Assembly: GCF_014645735.1 (NCBI RefSeq)
Contig: NZ_BMMH01000001.1
Location: 248,001 to 312,000 of the forward strand
From: Nocardia jinanensis
GTDB taxonomy: Bacteria > Actinomycetota > Actinomycetes > Mycobacteriales > Mycobacteriaceae
Direction of reading: 5' to 3'
DNA: 64,000 nt
Numbering within the stretch: the stretch's first letter is position 1; each line of letters opens with the position of its first letter. The notes beneath the pieces were generated by a model, which worked only from the letters and a program-made list of their open reading frames with translations, was not told where the DNA came from and did not search any database. Both the position numbers and the translations under genes were made by a program. This document shows, one piece after another, positions 35,193 through 45,383 of this stretch.

Positions 35193-35999
35193 ATGGTCAC
35201 TCTACCGCTGTCGGATCCGACGCCGCACAGTCATCGCGAGATCGCCGAGTCCTTCGGCATCGACGCGGACCGCTACGACCGCGCTCGACCGCGCTACCCG
35301 CAGGCCCTTGTCGATACCGTTCTCGCCGATCTGCCCGGGCGCAGCGTCCTGGACGTCGGGATCGGCACCGGGATCTCGGCGCTGCCGCTCCGCGCAGCAG
35401 GCGCGACTGTCCGCGGAGTCGAGGTCGACCCGCGAATGGCCGAGCTGGCCCGCTCTCGCGGGTTCGAGGTGGAGGTCTCGCGTTTCGAGGACTGGGAGTC
35501 CGGCACAAGAGTTTTCGATGCCGTGATCGCCGGGCAGACCTGGCACTGGATCGACCCCGTGGCCGGGGCAGCGAAAGCTGCCGGCCTGGTGCGGCCAGGC
35601 GGACGCCTTGCGCTGTTCTGGAACGTCGGGGACCCGGACCCCGAGATCGCCTCGGCGTTCGCCGGCGTCTACCGCTCCGTGGACACCGGGCTGCCGTTCA
35701 CACCCTGGTCGGCCCCGGCGCTCAACGGCTATGACGCCATCGCGGCTCCTGTCATCGACGGGATCCGGGCCAGCGGCGCGTTCGGGGAACCCGTCCGGCC
35801 GCGCTTCGATTGGCAGGCCACGATCACTCGTGCGGCGTGGCTCGATCAGGTCCCCACCATGGGCGGCCACAACCGGATTCCAGAAGACCGGCTGACCGAA
35901 CTTCTCACCGGTCTCGCACGCGTCGTCGACGACCACGGCGGCAGCTTCACCATGAACTACGCCACCATCGCCATCATCGCCGACCGCACCGCGGCGTGA
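35193..35999 (+). CDS. class I SAM-dependent methyltransferase
   Basis: A 268-residue cytoplasmic methyltransferase. VLDVGIGTGISALPL (about residue 51) is SAM motif I, GVEVDPRMAELARSRGF motif II, and QTWHWIDPV plus LVRPGGRLALFWN later motifs of the ubiE/methyltransferase-11 type. The opening FGIDADRYDRARPRYP is typical of actinobacterial members induced by adjacent TetR proteins. The acceptor is unknown. Its ATG lies 12 bases past the operator dyad, so the leader is very short. Confidence 0.93.
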   Translation: MVTLPLSDPTPHSHREIAESFGIDADRYDRARPRYPQALVDTVLADLPGRSVLDVGIGTGISALPLRAAGATVRGVEVDPRMAELARSRGFEVEVSRFEDWESGTRVFDAVIAGQTWHWIDPVAGAAKAAGLVRPGGRLALFWNVGDPDPEIASAFAGVYRSVDTGLPFTPWSAPALNGYDAIAAPVIDGIRASGAFGEPVRPRFDWQATITRAAWLDQVPTMGGHNRIPEDRLTELLTGLARVVDDHGGSFTMNYATIAIIADRTAA

Positions 36000-36289
36000 G
36001 CAATGAATCCCGGCACACCGGACAGCCCTGACCCGGGGGGCCTCACGCGGGCGTTCGACCCTCGACGACGTTCATGCTGATCACTGCTGCCGGTGTCGGA
36101 TCCGGACCACACCCACCGGACACCCGCGCTGTCTACGCCCCGCCCCGGAGCGGGCCTTCCGCCGTATCGCCGTCGACGCCCGTTCTGCGGGCTCGGACTT
36201 CCCCGGTCACGGGAAGGTAGTACGAATCCCGGCGGGTAGATTGCCTCCGTGGCCGGGAAGAGCAGTATCGAGCAACAGGACCGCCACCG

Positions 36290-37144
36290 ATGCCCATAGA
36301 TATACCGACCGCGACCGGACTGGTGGTCCCGGAACAGGATTTCCGCTGGGACGAAGAAGACGCGCGGCGCTATCGGCACGCTGTAGGTCAGCGTGACGGG
36401 CACTATGGGCTACTGCCTACCTTCGCCATGACCGCGCCCGGCGCCTTCGGTGTCGCCTCCCCGGATTTCTATCACCGGCAGCCGCCGGAGATCCGCTTTC
36501 CCGGTATCCGACTGCATCTGGCCTGCCTACTGCAGCAGGAGCAGGAACTGTGGGTGCATGCCCCGATACCGGAGTCGGGGACGGCCCGATGCCGCAGCCG
36601 GGTGCTGGAGATCGAAGATCGCGGTACCGCCGCTGTTCTGGTGCAGCGCACCGAGCTGGTCGGGGCCGACGGGATGACATTGGTGTCCGGGGTCTCCCGG
36701 ATCCATGCGCGCGGCGAGGGCACCGCCACCGGGTCGGCCGCCCGCCGGGCGGTCACGCCCGTCCCGGCCCGGCCGGCGGACGCGGACGTCGTCGTCCGTA
36801 CCGACGATCAGCAGGCCGTGTGGTATCAGCGCTGCGGGCAGAACAACTCGCTGCACGACAATGTGCACACCGATGCGGCGTTCGCGCGCGCGGCCGGTCT
36901 GGACGGGCCGATCATGCAGGGGGTGTGCACCTACGGGATGGTCTGCGCGGTGCTGGTCGACACCGTGCTCGACGCGGATATCGCACGAGTACGGGCGTAT
37001 ACCGGGCGGTTCACCGGCATCGTGTTCCCCGGCGAATCACTGCGCACGCGGATCTGGGCCGGCGACGGGGAACACCACTACAGAACCACCGTTCCCGAGC
37101 GCGGCGACCGGTCCGTCCTGACGGGTGTCCTGCGTACCGGCTGA
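36290..37144 (+). CDS. MaoC-like double hot-dog dehydratase domain protein
   Basis: A 284-residue protein with two hot-dog halves, as in hydratase-2/MaoC enzymes that hydrate enoyl-CoA to (R)-3-hydroxyacyl-CoA. The second half has the family block HTDAAFARAAGLDGPIMQG followed by CTYGMV. The preceding segment, usually GDxNPLHxD, reads NSLHDNVHTD, so the catalytic Asp-His geometry is altered and activity is uncertain. It converges on the hydrolase gene of the polyketide cluster and may belong to it or just flank it. Confidence 0.85.
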   Translation: MPIDIPTATGLVVPEQDFRWDEEDARRYRHAVGQRDGHYGLLPTFAMTAPGAFGVASPDFYHRQPPEIRFPGIRLHLACLLQQEQELWVHAPIPESGTARCRSRVLEIEDRGTAAVLVQRTELVGADGMTLVSGVSRIHARGEGTATGSAARRAVTPVPARPADADVVVRTDDQQAVWYQRCGQNNSLHDNVHTDAAFARAAGLDGPIMQGVCTYGMVCAVLVDTVLDADIARVRAYTGRFTGIVFPGESLRTRIWAGDGEHHYRTTVPERGDRSVLTGVLRTG

Positions 37145-37155
37145 GCACGTAACCC

Positions 37156-38001
37156 TCATCCGGAGACCAGGAAGGCGGCGATCTCCTGCGCCACGGCCTC
37201 GGCGTTCTCGATATGCAGATGGTGTCCGCCGGGGAGCGTGACCTGGCGCAGCTTCGGGACGGTATCGATCCGGGCCGGGTAGTAGGGCTCCACCAGCGCG
37301 GTGCGCTCGGCCGTCACCAGCAGTGACGGCGCGGTGATCTCGCCCAGGAAGGCGAGCACCTGCTCCTCCGCGAGGGTCGGGGTGATACCGCGATTGAGTC
37401 GTACATCGTGGCGCCAGGAAAACCCCTCCGGAACCTCGATCAGATCTCGCTCCACCAGTAGTTCCGCGGTGTCGAGGAGAATATCCGCCAACTGGACACG
37501 CGTTTTCACCGCGTGCATCCGGCTGCGGTACACCGGGTGCCGGTCGTCGCGGAGATAGGCGTCGAGATAGCGGGCGATCCCGGATACGGCGTGGGCCGGA
37601 TCGGCGGACAGTGGTCCGATGGCATCGATGAGCACCAGCCGATCGACCTTGTCGGGATGGATACCGGCGACCAGCGAGGACACCGCACCGCCGAGCGAAT
37701 GCCCGATCAGCCGGAATCGGTCCCAGCCCTGGGTATGTGCCAGTTCGAGGACGCAGGCCGCGTAGTCGAGGTAGCCACAGGTGACCGAGGGCACCGGATC
37801 GGACAGGCCGTGGCCGGGTAGATCGATCGCGATCAGGTCGGCATCGGTGAGATATTCGGCCAGCGGATCGAATCCGGCGCAATTGTCCAGGATCCCGTGC
37901 AAACACAACACGGGCAACCCGCTACCGTCCCGGCTGCGCCGGCCGCGCACGGTGATACCGGCCTTCGGTAGCGGGAAGGAGACCTCGTCCAGGGCGGTCA
38001 C
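37156..38001 (-). CDS. alpha/beta hydrolase, PKS-coupled
   Basis: A 281-residue alpha/beta hydrolase. The nucleophile elbow is GHSLGG (Ser102), the oxyanion region LHGILDN, an acid follows the later strand (LVTAERTALVEP), and the base is in GGHHLHIEN near the C-terminus. It has no signal peptide. The GTG start overlaps the polyketide synthase stop by 4 bases, so it is made with the synthase. The synthase has no thioesterase domain, so this enzyme is the best candidate for chain release or editing, though a separate esterase role is possible. Confidence 0.9.
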   Translation of the reverse strand: MTALDEVSFPLPKAGITVRGRRSRDGSGLPVLCLHGILDNCAGFDPLAEYLTDADLIAIDLPGHGLSDPVPSVTCGYLDYAACVLELAHTQGWDRFRLIGHSLGGAVSSLVAGIHPDKVDRLVLIDAIGPLSADPAHAVSGIARYLDAYLRDDRHPVYRSRMHAVKTRVQLADILLDTAELLVERDLIEVPEGFSWRHDVRLNRGITPTLAEEQVLAFLGEITAPSLLVTAERTALVEPYYPARIDTVPKLRQVTLPGGHHLHIENAEAVAQEIAAFLVSG

Positions 38002-41000
38002 CGGCGATCGAGCCGTTCCAGCACCAGATCCGACAACTGCAGCACACTCGGCCCCTTCATCAGTTCCATGATCGTGACCTTGGTCGCCAGTTCCCGTTCC
38101 AGCCAGGCGCTGATCTCTACCGCGAGCAGCGAATCCAGGTAGTCCATCAGCGGCATGTTCTCGTCCAGCGTGTCGAGCGGAATACCCAGCACCGCGGCGA
38201 GCCGGGTCTTCAGCGCGCCGCTCAGCAGTTCGGCCCGATCACCCGCACCGCAGGCGTCCAATTGCTGGCGCAGCGAACCGCCTCCGGCCGCGGTCACCGC
38301 GCCGGTGGTCCGGGCAGCGAGCCGCTCGTAACGCGGGTGGCTCTCCGGGGTGATGCCGTGATGGCCGAAGAACTGAGGCCAATCCATCGGCAGGACACCG
38401 ACCTGCGCGGCCGTACCGGACCACAGCGTCGTCAGCGCCCGGTAGGCCGCGGCGGCGCTGAACCCGCGCATTCCGGTCGCGGCGACGAAACGGCCGATAT
38501 CCTCGTGTCTGGCCACATACCCGGCGTCCGAGATCGCGCCCCAGTTCACCGAGAGCGCCACCTGACCACGGGCCCGCCGCGTATGGGCCAGTTGGTCCAG
38601 GAAGGTATTGGCCACCGCGTAGTTGCCCTGCCCCCGGTTGCCCACCATCGATGTCGCCGACGAGAACAGTACGAAAGCCTCCAGCGGCAGACCGGCGGTC
38701 AATTCGTCCAGGTGTTGTGCCCCGAAAGCCTTGGCCGCCAGCACCTTGCGTACCCGCTCGGCGTCCAGATCGGCCAGTAACGCGTCGTCCAGCACCATCG
38801 CGCAGTGCAGGACTCCACGCAGCGGCGGCAGCCCGTCCGCGATACGGTCCAGTACCGCGGCCAGCTCGGCGCGAGCGGAGATATCCGCGGCTTCGACCGT
38901 CACCTGTACGCCGCGGTCGCGCAGGGCCTCGACCCGCGCCGCCTGTTCCTCGCCACCGATCCCGGAACGGCCGAGCAGGACCAAGCTGCGCACTCCGGAT
39001 TCGGCCAGCGCCTCCGCCATCGCGAGCCCGAAACCGCCGAGACCACCGGTGACCAGCCAGGTCCCGTCGAACGAGGGCGTCCGCGGCGGACGCACCACCG
39101 CGACCTCCCGTTCGTTCATCGCCAGGACGACCTTGCCCACATGCCGGGCGGCGGCCAGATGCCGGAACGCCGCCTCGGTCTGCGCCGGATGGAAGACCCG
39201 GTAGGGCAGCGGCCGCAGTTCCCCGGCGGCGAAACGCCCCATGAGCGCCCGGAACACCGTCTTGGTCGCCTGCGGCCGATCCACCAGCAATTGCCGCAGA
39301 TCGAACGCGAAGTAGGTGAGGTTGCGCAGGAACGGGCGCAATCCCATCCTGCGGTCCTGCAGCAGATCGCGTTTGCCCAGTTCGACGAACCGCCCGTAGG
39401 GGGCCAGACAGGCCAGGCTGCGCGCGGCCCCTTCCCCGGCGAGGGAGTTGAGCACCACGTCCACACCCGCGCCGCCGGTGGCCGCGCGGATCCGATCGGC
39501 GAAATCCAGTGACCGCGAATCGAACACCTCGCGTACGCCGAGCGCGCGCAACAGATCACGTTTGGCGGGGCTGCCGGCCGTCGCGAACACCTCGGCACCG
39601 GCCGCGCGGGCGATCTGCACGGCGGCCATACCCGTACCACCGGTACCGGCATGGATCAGGACCCGCTCCCCCGCGCTCAGCCGTGCGAGTTCGTGCAGGG
39701 CGTACCAGGCGGTGAGAAATACGATGGGGACCGATCCGGCCGCGTCGAAGCCGAGCGTTTCCGGCTTCGGGACCACATATGCCGCGGATACGGTGAGATG
39801 GGTGCCGAGGCTGCCCTGCGCCGGGCTGACCGCGACCACCGCGTCACCCACCCGCAGTTCGTCCACCTCGTTGCCCACCCGTGTGATCACGCCCGCGCAT
39901 TCGGCGCCGAAACGCGGTTCGGTGGCCGATTCCAACGGCGGGATCTGGCCGAGCGCGATCATCACATCCAGAAAATTCAGGCCCGCGGCGACGATCTCGA
40001 TCTCGACCTCGCCGGCCGCGGGCGGGATACGGTCGCGCTGGTGGTAGCGCAGCGAATCCAGTGCGCCCGGCGCCCCCGAGGTCAGGACGAAGCCGTGCTC
40101 CTCCGGCACCGTCGTCCCGGAGACGAGTTCCGGTCGCGGCGACCAGGATTCGAGCCGGCGCACGAACCGTTCACCGCCGCGGATCAGCACTTCCCGTTCG
40201 CGGCCGTCGGTCAGTATCTCGGCCCGGACCGCGTCGAGATCGCCGGGCGCGGGCTCGGTGCCCAGATCCATCGCGGTGAAACGCAAGCGTGGCACTTCCA
40301 CGGCGACCACCGCCGCCAGCCCCCACACCGCAGCACCGGCCGGGTCGGTCCGGGCGCTCCGGAAGGCATGCGCTCCCCTGGTCACCTCGACCACTCGGGG
40401 CCATTCGTCGCGGTCGTCGCGGCACACCCGGCGCAGGAGATCGAGGACGGCGAGGGTCGTCGCGGTGAGCTCTTCCTCGACCGAACCGCCGCGCCCGCCG
40501 CGTACGTCGATGATCGCGGTGGGCGAGACCTCGTCGATATCGATATCGCCCGGTTCCCGCACCACGACCGCGCGTCCGCCGTGTTGTTCCAGCTCGCCGG
40601 CCAGTGCCTCGGCCAGCGGATCACCGTCGGCGAGGACGAGCCAGGTGGCCGGCGGCTGCGCGGCGGTCGTACGCGGTGGCGACAGCGGATCCGCGGCGGT
40701 GCGCGCCACGATCACCGACTGTGATCCGGCGCCGGGATGCGCCGGATCCCCCAGCGCGACCACCTCGTCGAAATCCAGCGACCGCAGCAGCTCGTCCCAA
40801 CCCGACGCCGGTAGCAGCGGGGTCCGGGGCCGCAGCCGCTGGTCCCGGAACGACCACCAGCCCTCGGTGAGACCGAAGGTCAGATCCAGCCAGGGGTTGT
40901 CCGGAGTCGCCTCCAGCAGCATGAGCATGCCGCCCGGTGCGAGCATGTCCTGCAGGTAGAGCAGTGTCTTCTTGGCGTCGGCGGTCGCGTGCACCACATC

Positions 41001-44000
41001 GGAAGCGACCACGAGGTCGAATGTCGCGGGATCGATCCCCTGAGCGGCAGGTTCGTGCTCGATGTCCAGGACTCGGTAGTCCACGAAATCATGGCCGGCG
41101 AAACGTTCCCGGGCCGAGGCGAGAAAAGCCGGCGAGATATCGGTGAAGACGTATTCGCATCGGTCGGCGGGCAGGACCGGCAGCAGGCTCGCGGTGAGTC
41201 CACCGGTGCCGCCACCGACTTCGAGAACCCGGATGGTGCGCCGGGGGTCGGCGGAATCGGAGAGCCTGCGCACTACCTCCCGGCCCAGCGCGTTGTAGAA
41301 CCGGGCGATCGGCGAGTTCTGGTAGATCGCCTCGAGATCGACCAGGGATCCCTCGGCGAACAGCAGTTCGACGGGGTCGGCGGCACCGGTCAGTACCTCG
41401 TGCAGACGCGGACCCGTCCGGCGCAACAGCAGCAATTCCCATGCACAGGAGGGGTATTCGGCGAAGAGCGCGGCCCACTGCGCATCCGCGTCATCGGCGG
41501 TCTCCCCGGTGGGCCGGTACTGCTCACCGCTCTCGTGCAGCGTGCCGTGGTCGACGAGCAGCCGCAGCAGGCCCTGCAGAGCGCGGCGATACTTCGGGAG
41601 CAGGCCGGGAAGCTCCGCCACCGTGAACTCGTGCGCCGGACCGAACGCGTCCAGGCAGCGGGCGATATAGGTCGTGCACAACCGGGCGATATCGCGCTGA
41701 TACCCGGTGGCGTAGGTGGTGCTGTCGAGCTGCCGCGACAGCAGTTCGGCCAGCGGCGCGATCTCGGCGGCGAGTGCGGCGGGCTCCGCGGTGAGCGCGC
41801 TGTGCTCGGGCGGCGACACCGGACCGGTCGACTGCCATTCGAGGGTGTAGAAATGCTCGTCCAGGTCGGTAGTCCCGCTGTCGGCAGCGGTACGCACCGC
41901 CTTACCGGACAGCGAGGTGTACTCGGCGAGCACCGCACCCGAATCGTCGAGCAGGTAGATATCGACGAGCAGGGTGTCATCGTTCTTCCGCGGCCGGGTG
42001 TAGCACCACACCGGCAATTCGACCCGGTCGTACACCCGGACCCGTTCGATACCGGTGGGCAGATAGCTGATCGGAAGCAGGCGGCCCGGGTACTGCGGAA
42101 CGGGATGCAGGATGGCGCTCTGGAAGCAAGCATCGAGCACCGCGGGATGCAGCAGATAACCGTCACGACGACGTCGCAGCACGCGCGGGACCTGGATACG
42201 GGCGAGCGCCTCGCCCGGGCCGATATCGATTCGGTCGATACCGCAGAACGCGGGCCCGTAGGCATAGCCGCGGTCGGCGAAGCGGCCGTACACATCGATG
42301 GCTTTCACGGTGTTCGTGCACCGTTCGCGGATCGCGGCCAGATCGAAGACCTCGGCGCTCCCGGCACCGGAGTCCAGGACGTGGAAACGCCCGCGCGCGT
42401 TGCGCATCCAGGTATCACCGCGCACCGAGCGCTGGTGGAATTCGAAGGTCCCGTCCTCCGGATCGAGTTCGAGCCGGCTGATCTGGGGTTCGTCGGACAG
42501 CACACACGCACGCTCGAACTCGACGAACTCCAGTGCGCACGATCGCCCGGTCGCCTCGGCCGCCGCGGCCAGCGCCGCCTCGATATAGGCCGCGCCGGGT
42601 ACGATCACCGATCCGAACACATCATGTTCACGCACCCAGGACAGCCGGTGGTCGTCCCAGCTGATCTCCCAGGTGGGACGGGCACCGTCCACCGGTTTGA
42701 GCATCGGATGGCGCTGCCCGCCGGCCCGGTAACGCTGCGAGACCTCGCTCTCGTTCCAGAACGACTGCCGTATCCACGGGTTCTTGGGCACCTCGAGGAC
42801 CGGCACACCGGCGGGATGGCGGCGCTGCCAATCCACCGCGCCGCCGCCGGTGTAGAGCCGGGCGAAAGTGTCGAGGAAAACCGCCCAGTCGTCCTTCTTC
42901 CGCATGAGGGACGGCACGATGGTGGCGTCGGCGGAGATCTCGGTGACCGAGTTGGCCAGGACCGGATGCGGGCTCAGCTCGACGAAGGTGTCGTAGCCGT
43001 CGGCCAGCATCGCCCGGATGGCCGATTCGAACAGCACGGGCTGCCGGAAGTTACGCCACCAGTATTCGGTGCCGAGTTCCGAACCCTCGATACGAGCGCC
43101 GGTGAGCGTCGAATACAGCGGGATCATGGTATTCGCGTGCGTGATCTCGCCGAGCGCGTCGAGCAGCTCCGCCCGCAGCGGGTCCATATCCCGGCTGTGG
43201 CAGGCGCAGTTCACCCGCAGCAACCGCGCGAAGACACCGCGGTCGGCCAGTTCGGTGGCCAGCGTTTCGAGTACCGGGCGCCGCCCGGACAGGGTGCTCG
43301 CCTTCGGGCTGTTGAGGGCCGATACCCACACATCGTCGGGATGCTCCGCGGCCAGTTCCGCCGCCTGCGTTTCCGATACCGCGACGAACATCATGCCGCC
43401 GGTAGGGTCGGCCTCGTCCTGGATCCGCGCCCGGTGGCAGATCACCTTCAGCGCCTCGGACAGGCTCAGCGCCCCCGAAACGTGCGCGGCGGCGATCTCA
43501 CCCATACTGTGCCCGACCACCGCGTCCGGTTCGATCCCCCAGGATCGCCAGAGCTCGACCAGCGCCACCTGCAGCGCGAACATGGTCGGCTGCAGGTAGC
43601 GCGTCTCCCCGATCCGCGACGTTTCCTCATCGGCGGTGAGCGCTTCGTAGATGGACCAGTCGATGTACTGCCGCGCCGACCGGTCGCATTCGAGAATCTT
43701 GTCCCGGTACACCGGAGAGGTCTCCAGCAGGCCGCGCCCCATCGCGTACCACTGCGGGCCCTGCCCGTTGAAGACGAACGCGACCTTCCCGCTGCCACCC
43801 CGGCGGACCTGTCCGGTGACTCCCGCACCCGCGCGCAGTTTCGCCGCGGCTTCCATCGCGTCGGCGGCGACGACCGCGCGGCGGAACTCGTGGTGTCCAC
43901 GCCGCAGCGCGGTGGCCGCGCTGTAGGCGGCCAGATCGGCACCGGGCGCGTCGAGTGCCTGCGCGTGCCGCGTACCCAGTTCGTCGAGTGCCGCCGCGCT

Positions 44001-45383
44001 GCGCGCGCTGAAGGTGAGCACGTCGGGTACCGGGCCGGCAACGGATCCGGCGGGCTCCGGGCCGGGCACCGGTTCCGCGATCGACTCACCCAGTACGACA
44101 TTCGCGTTCGTACCGCCGAAGCCGAAAGAGTTGACGCTGGCGTAGGCGGCGGAATACCCCGCGGGCCATGCCTGTCCCGCCGCGGCCACCGAGATGGGCA
44201 GCGTCTCGAAGTCGATATCCGGATTACCCTCGCGGTAGTGCAGGCTCGGCGGCACGCGGCGATACCGCACACACAGGGCGGCCTTGATCAACCCGGCGAT
44301 CCCCGCGGCCGCCTCGAGGTGACCGATATTCGTCTTGATCGAGCCGAGCAGCGCGGCCCGGCCCGGCTCCCGTCCCGCACGCAGGACGCGGCCGAGCGCG
44401 TTCGCCTCGATCGGATCGCCCACCGGCGTACCGGTTCCGTGCGCCTCGACGTAACCGATCTCGGCGGGTGCGATCCCCGCCGCCGCCAGCGCGGCCCGGA
44501 AATTGGCCTCCTGCGATTCGCCACTGGGCACCGTGATGCCCTGGGTGCGGCCGTCCTGATTCACCGCGCTGCCGTGGACCAGCGCATAGATCCGGTCGCC
44601 GTCGGCGCGCGCGGCGCTCAGCGGTTTCAGCAGCACCAACCCGACCCCCTCGCCACGCACGTAGCCGTTCGCCGAGGCGTCGAACGCCCGGGACCGGCCG
44701 TCGGGTGAGAGCATCGCCGCCTGGCTCAGCGCGATACCGAACTGTGGTGTCAGCATCAGGTTCACACCACCGGCCAGGGCCAGTTCGCTCTCCCCGCGGC
44801 GCAGGCTCTGCACGGCCAGATGCACCGCGACCAGCGACGAGGAGCAGGCCGTATCGATGGTCATACTCGGCCCGCGTAGGTCGAATGTGTAGGACAGGCG
44901 ATTGGAGACGATGCTCATGAAGGTGCCGGTGGCCGAATGCGGCCCGAGCCCCTCCACCTCACTCGGCGCGGACTGGAGCGCACCGTAGTCCTGGCTGCAC
45001 GCACCGATGAACACACCGGTCCGCGTGCCCGCGGCGGCGCCGGGCACCATACCCGCGTCCTCGAAGGTCTCCCAGGACACTTCCAGTAGCTGGCGCTGCT
45101 GTGGGTCCATCTGTTCGGCGATACGTCCCGAGATTCCGAAGAAGGCCGCGTCGAAGGTGTCGACTTCCGCGAGGTAGCCGCCCCGGCGCGCGCTGATCCG
45201 GCCGGGCTGCTGCGGTTTCGGTGAATAGAACCGGTCGACGTCCCAGCGGTTCTCGGGGGTGGGTGTAATCGCGTCCACCCCCTGTTCGAGCAGCTCCCAC
45301 AGTTCCCCGGGTCCGGAGACGCCGCCGGGTAACCGGCATCCGATACCGATGATGGCCACGGGCTCGCTGTCGCTGTAGTTCAT
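37998..45383 (-). CDS. type I highly reducing polyketide synthase, KS-AT-DH-MT-psiKR-ER-KR-ACP
   Basis: A single-module synthase of 2461 residues. Domains in order: KS (1-430; Cys180, His315, His355), AT (530-850; GHSMGE Ser626), DH (890-1180; HxxxG...P His920, Asp1084 in LDACFQ), C-methyltransferase (1340-1560; LEVGGGTGG), structural KR (1570-1740), ER (1775-2080; GTGGTGMAAVQ), KR (2095-2290; Tyr2255, LDD motif of B-type) and ACP (2385-2461; Ser2418 in LDSL). All catalytic residues I can see are intact. The order matches fungal highly reducing iterative synthases and is uncommon in bacteria. No loading module or thioesterase is present. The AT has CACH where YASH or HAFH is usual. The ATG at 45383 overlaps the preceding gene by 4 bases. 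Confidence 0.95.
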   Translation of the reverse strand: MNYSDSEPVAIIGIGCRLPGGVSGPGELWELLEQGVDAITPTPENRWDVDRFYSPKPQQPGRISARRGGYLAEVDTFDAAFFGISGRIAEQMDPQQRQLLEVSWETFEDAGMVPGAAAGTRTGVFIGACSQDYGALQSAPSEVEGLGPHSATGTFMSIVSNRLSYTFDLRGPSMTIDTACSSSLVAVHLAVQSLRRGESELALAGGVNLMLTPQFGIALSQAAMLSPDGRSRAFDASANGYVRGEGVGLVLLKPLSAARADGDRIYALVHGSAVNQDGRTQGITVPSGESQEANFRAALAAAGIAPAEIGYVEAHGTGTPVGDPIEANALGRVLRAGREPGRAALLGSIKTNIGHLEAAAGIAGLIKAALCVRYRRVPPSLHYREGNPDIDFETLPISVAAAGQAWPAGYSAAYASVNSFGFGGTNANVVLGESIAEPVPGPEPAGSVAGPVPDVLTFSARSAAALDELGTRHAQALDAPGADLAAYSAATALRRGHHEFRRAVVAADAMEAAAKLRAGAGVTGQVRRGGSGKVAFVFNGQGPQWYAMGRGLLETSPVYRDKILECDRSARQYIDWSIYEALTADEETSRIGETRYLQPTMFALQVALVELWRSWGIEPDAVVGHSMGEIAAAHVSGALSLSEALKVICHRARIQDEADPTGGMMFVAVSETQAAELAAEHPDDVWVSALNSPKASTLSGRRPVLETLATELADRGVFARLLRVNCACHSRDMDPLRAELLDALGEITHANTMIPLYSTLTGARIEGSELGTEYWWRNFRQPVLFESAIRAMLADGYDTFVELSPHPVLANSVTEISADATIVPSLMRKKDDWAVFLDTFARLYTGGGAVDWQRRHPAGVPVLEVPKNPWIRQSFWNESEVSQRYRAGGQRHPMLKPVDGARPTWEISWDDHRLSWVREHDVFGSVIVPGAAYIEAALAAAAEATGRSCALEFVEFERACVLSDEPQISRLELDPEDGTFEFHQRSVRGDTWMRNARGRFHVLDSGAGSAEVFDLAAIRERCTNTVKAIDVYGRFADRGYAYGPAFCGIDRIDIGPGEALARIQVPRVLRRRRDGYLLHPAVLDACFQSAILHPVPQYPGRLLPISYLPTGIERVRVYDRVELPVWCYTRPRKNDDTLLVDIYLLDDSGAVLAEYTSLSGKAVRTAADSGTTDLDEHFYTLEWQSTGPVSPPEHSALTAEPAALAAEIAPLAELLSRQLDSTTYATGYQRDIARLCTTYIARCLDAFGPAHEFTVAELPGLLPKYRRALQGLLRLLVDHGTLHESGEQYRPTGETADDADAQWAALFAEYPSCAWELLLLRRTGPRLHEVLTGAADPVELLFAEGSLVDLEAIYQNSPIARFYNALGREVVRRLSDSADPRRTIRVLEVGGGTGGLTASLLPVLPADRCEYVFTDISPAFLASARERFAGHDFVDYRVLDIEHEPAAQGIDPATFDLVVASDVVHATADAKKTLLYLQDMLAPGGMLMLLEATPDNPWLDLTFGLTEGWWSFRDQRLRPRTPLLPASGWDELLRSLDFDEVVALGDPAHPGAGSQSVIVARTAADPLSPPRTTAAQPPATWLVLADGDPLAEALAGELEQHGGRAVVVREPGDIDIDEVSPTAIIDVRGGRGGSVEEELTATTLAVLDLLRRVCRDDRDEWPRVVEVTRGAHAFRSARTDPAGAAVWGLAAVVAVEVPRLRFTAMDLGTEPAPGDLDAVRAEILTDGREREVLIRGGERFVRRLESWSPRPELVSGTTVPEEHGFVLTSGAPGALDSLRYHQRDRIPPAAGEVEIEIVAAGLNFLDVMIALGQIPPLESATEPRFGAECAGVITRVGNEVDELRVGDAVVAVSPAQGSLGTHLTVSAAYVVPKPETLGFDAAGSVPIVFLTAWYALHELARLSAGERVLIHAGTGGTGMAAVQIARAAGAEVFATAGSPAKRDLLRALGVREVFDSRSLDFADRIRAATGGAGVDVVLNSLAGEGAARSLACLAPYGRFVELGKRDLLQDRRMGLRPFLRNLTYFAFDLRQLLVDRPQATKTVFRALMGRFAAGELRPLPYRVFHPAQTEAAFRHLAAARHVGKVVLAMNEREVAVVRPPRTPSFDGTWLVTGGLGGFGLAMAEALAESGVRSLVLLGRSGIGGEEQAARVEALRDRGVQVTVEAADISARAELAAVLDRIADGLPPLRGVLHCAMVLDDALLADLDAERVRKVLAAKAFGAQHLDELTAGLPLEAFVLFSSATSMVGNRGQGNYAVANTFLDQLAHTRRARGQVALSVNWGAISDAGYVARHEDIGRFVAATGMRGFSAAAAYRALTTLWSGTAAQVGVLPMDWPQFFGHHGITPESHPRYERLAARTTGAVTAAGGGSLRQQLDACGAGDRAELLSGALKTRLAAVLGIPLDTLDENMPLMDYLDSLLAVEISAWLERELATKVTIMELMKGPSVLQLSDLVLERLDRR

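Noticed and set aside
40989..44708. 1239-codon plus-strand frame antisense to the PKS
   Set aside because: It has no start context or domain resemblance and is explained by PKS codon bias.
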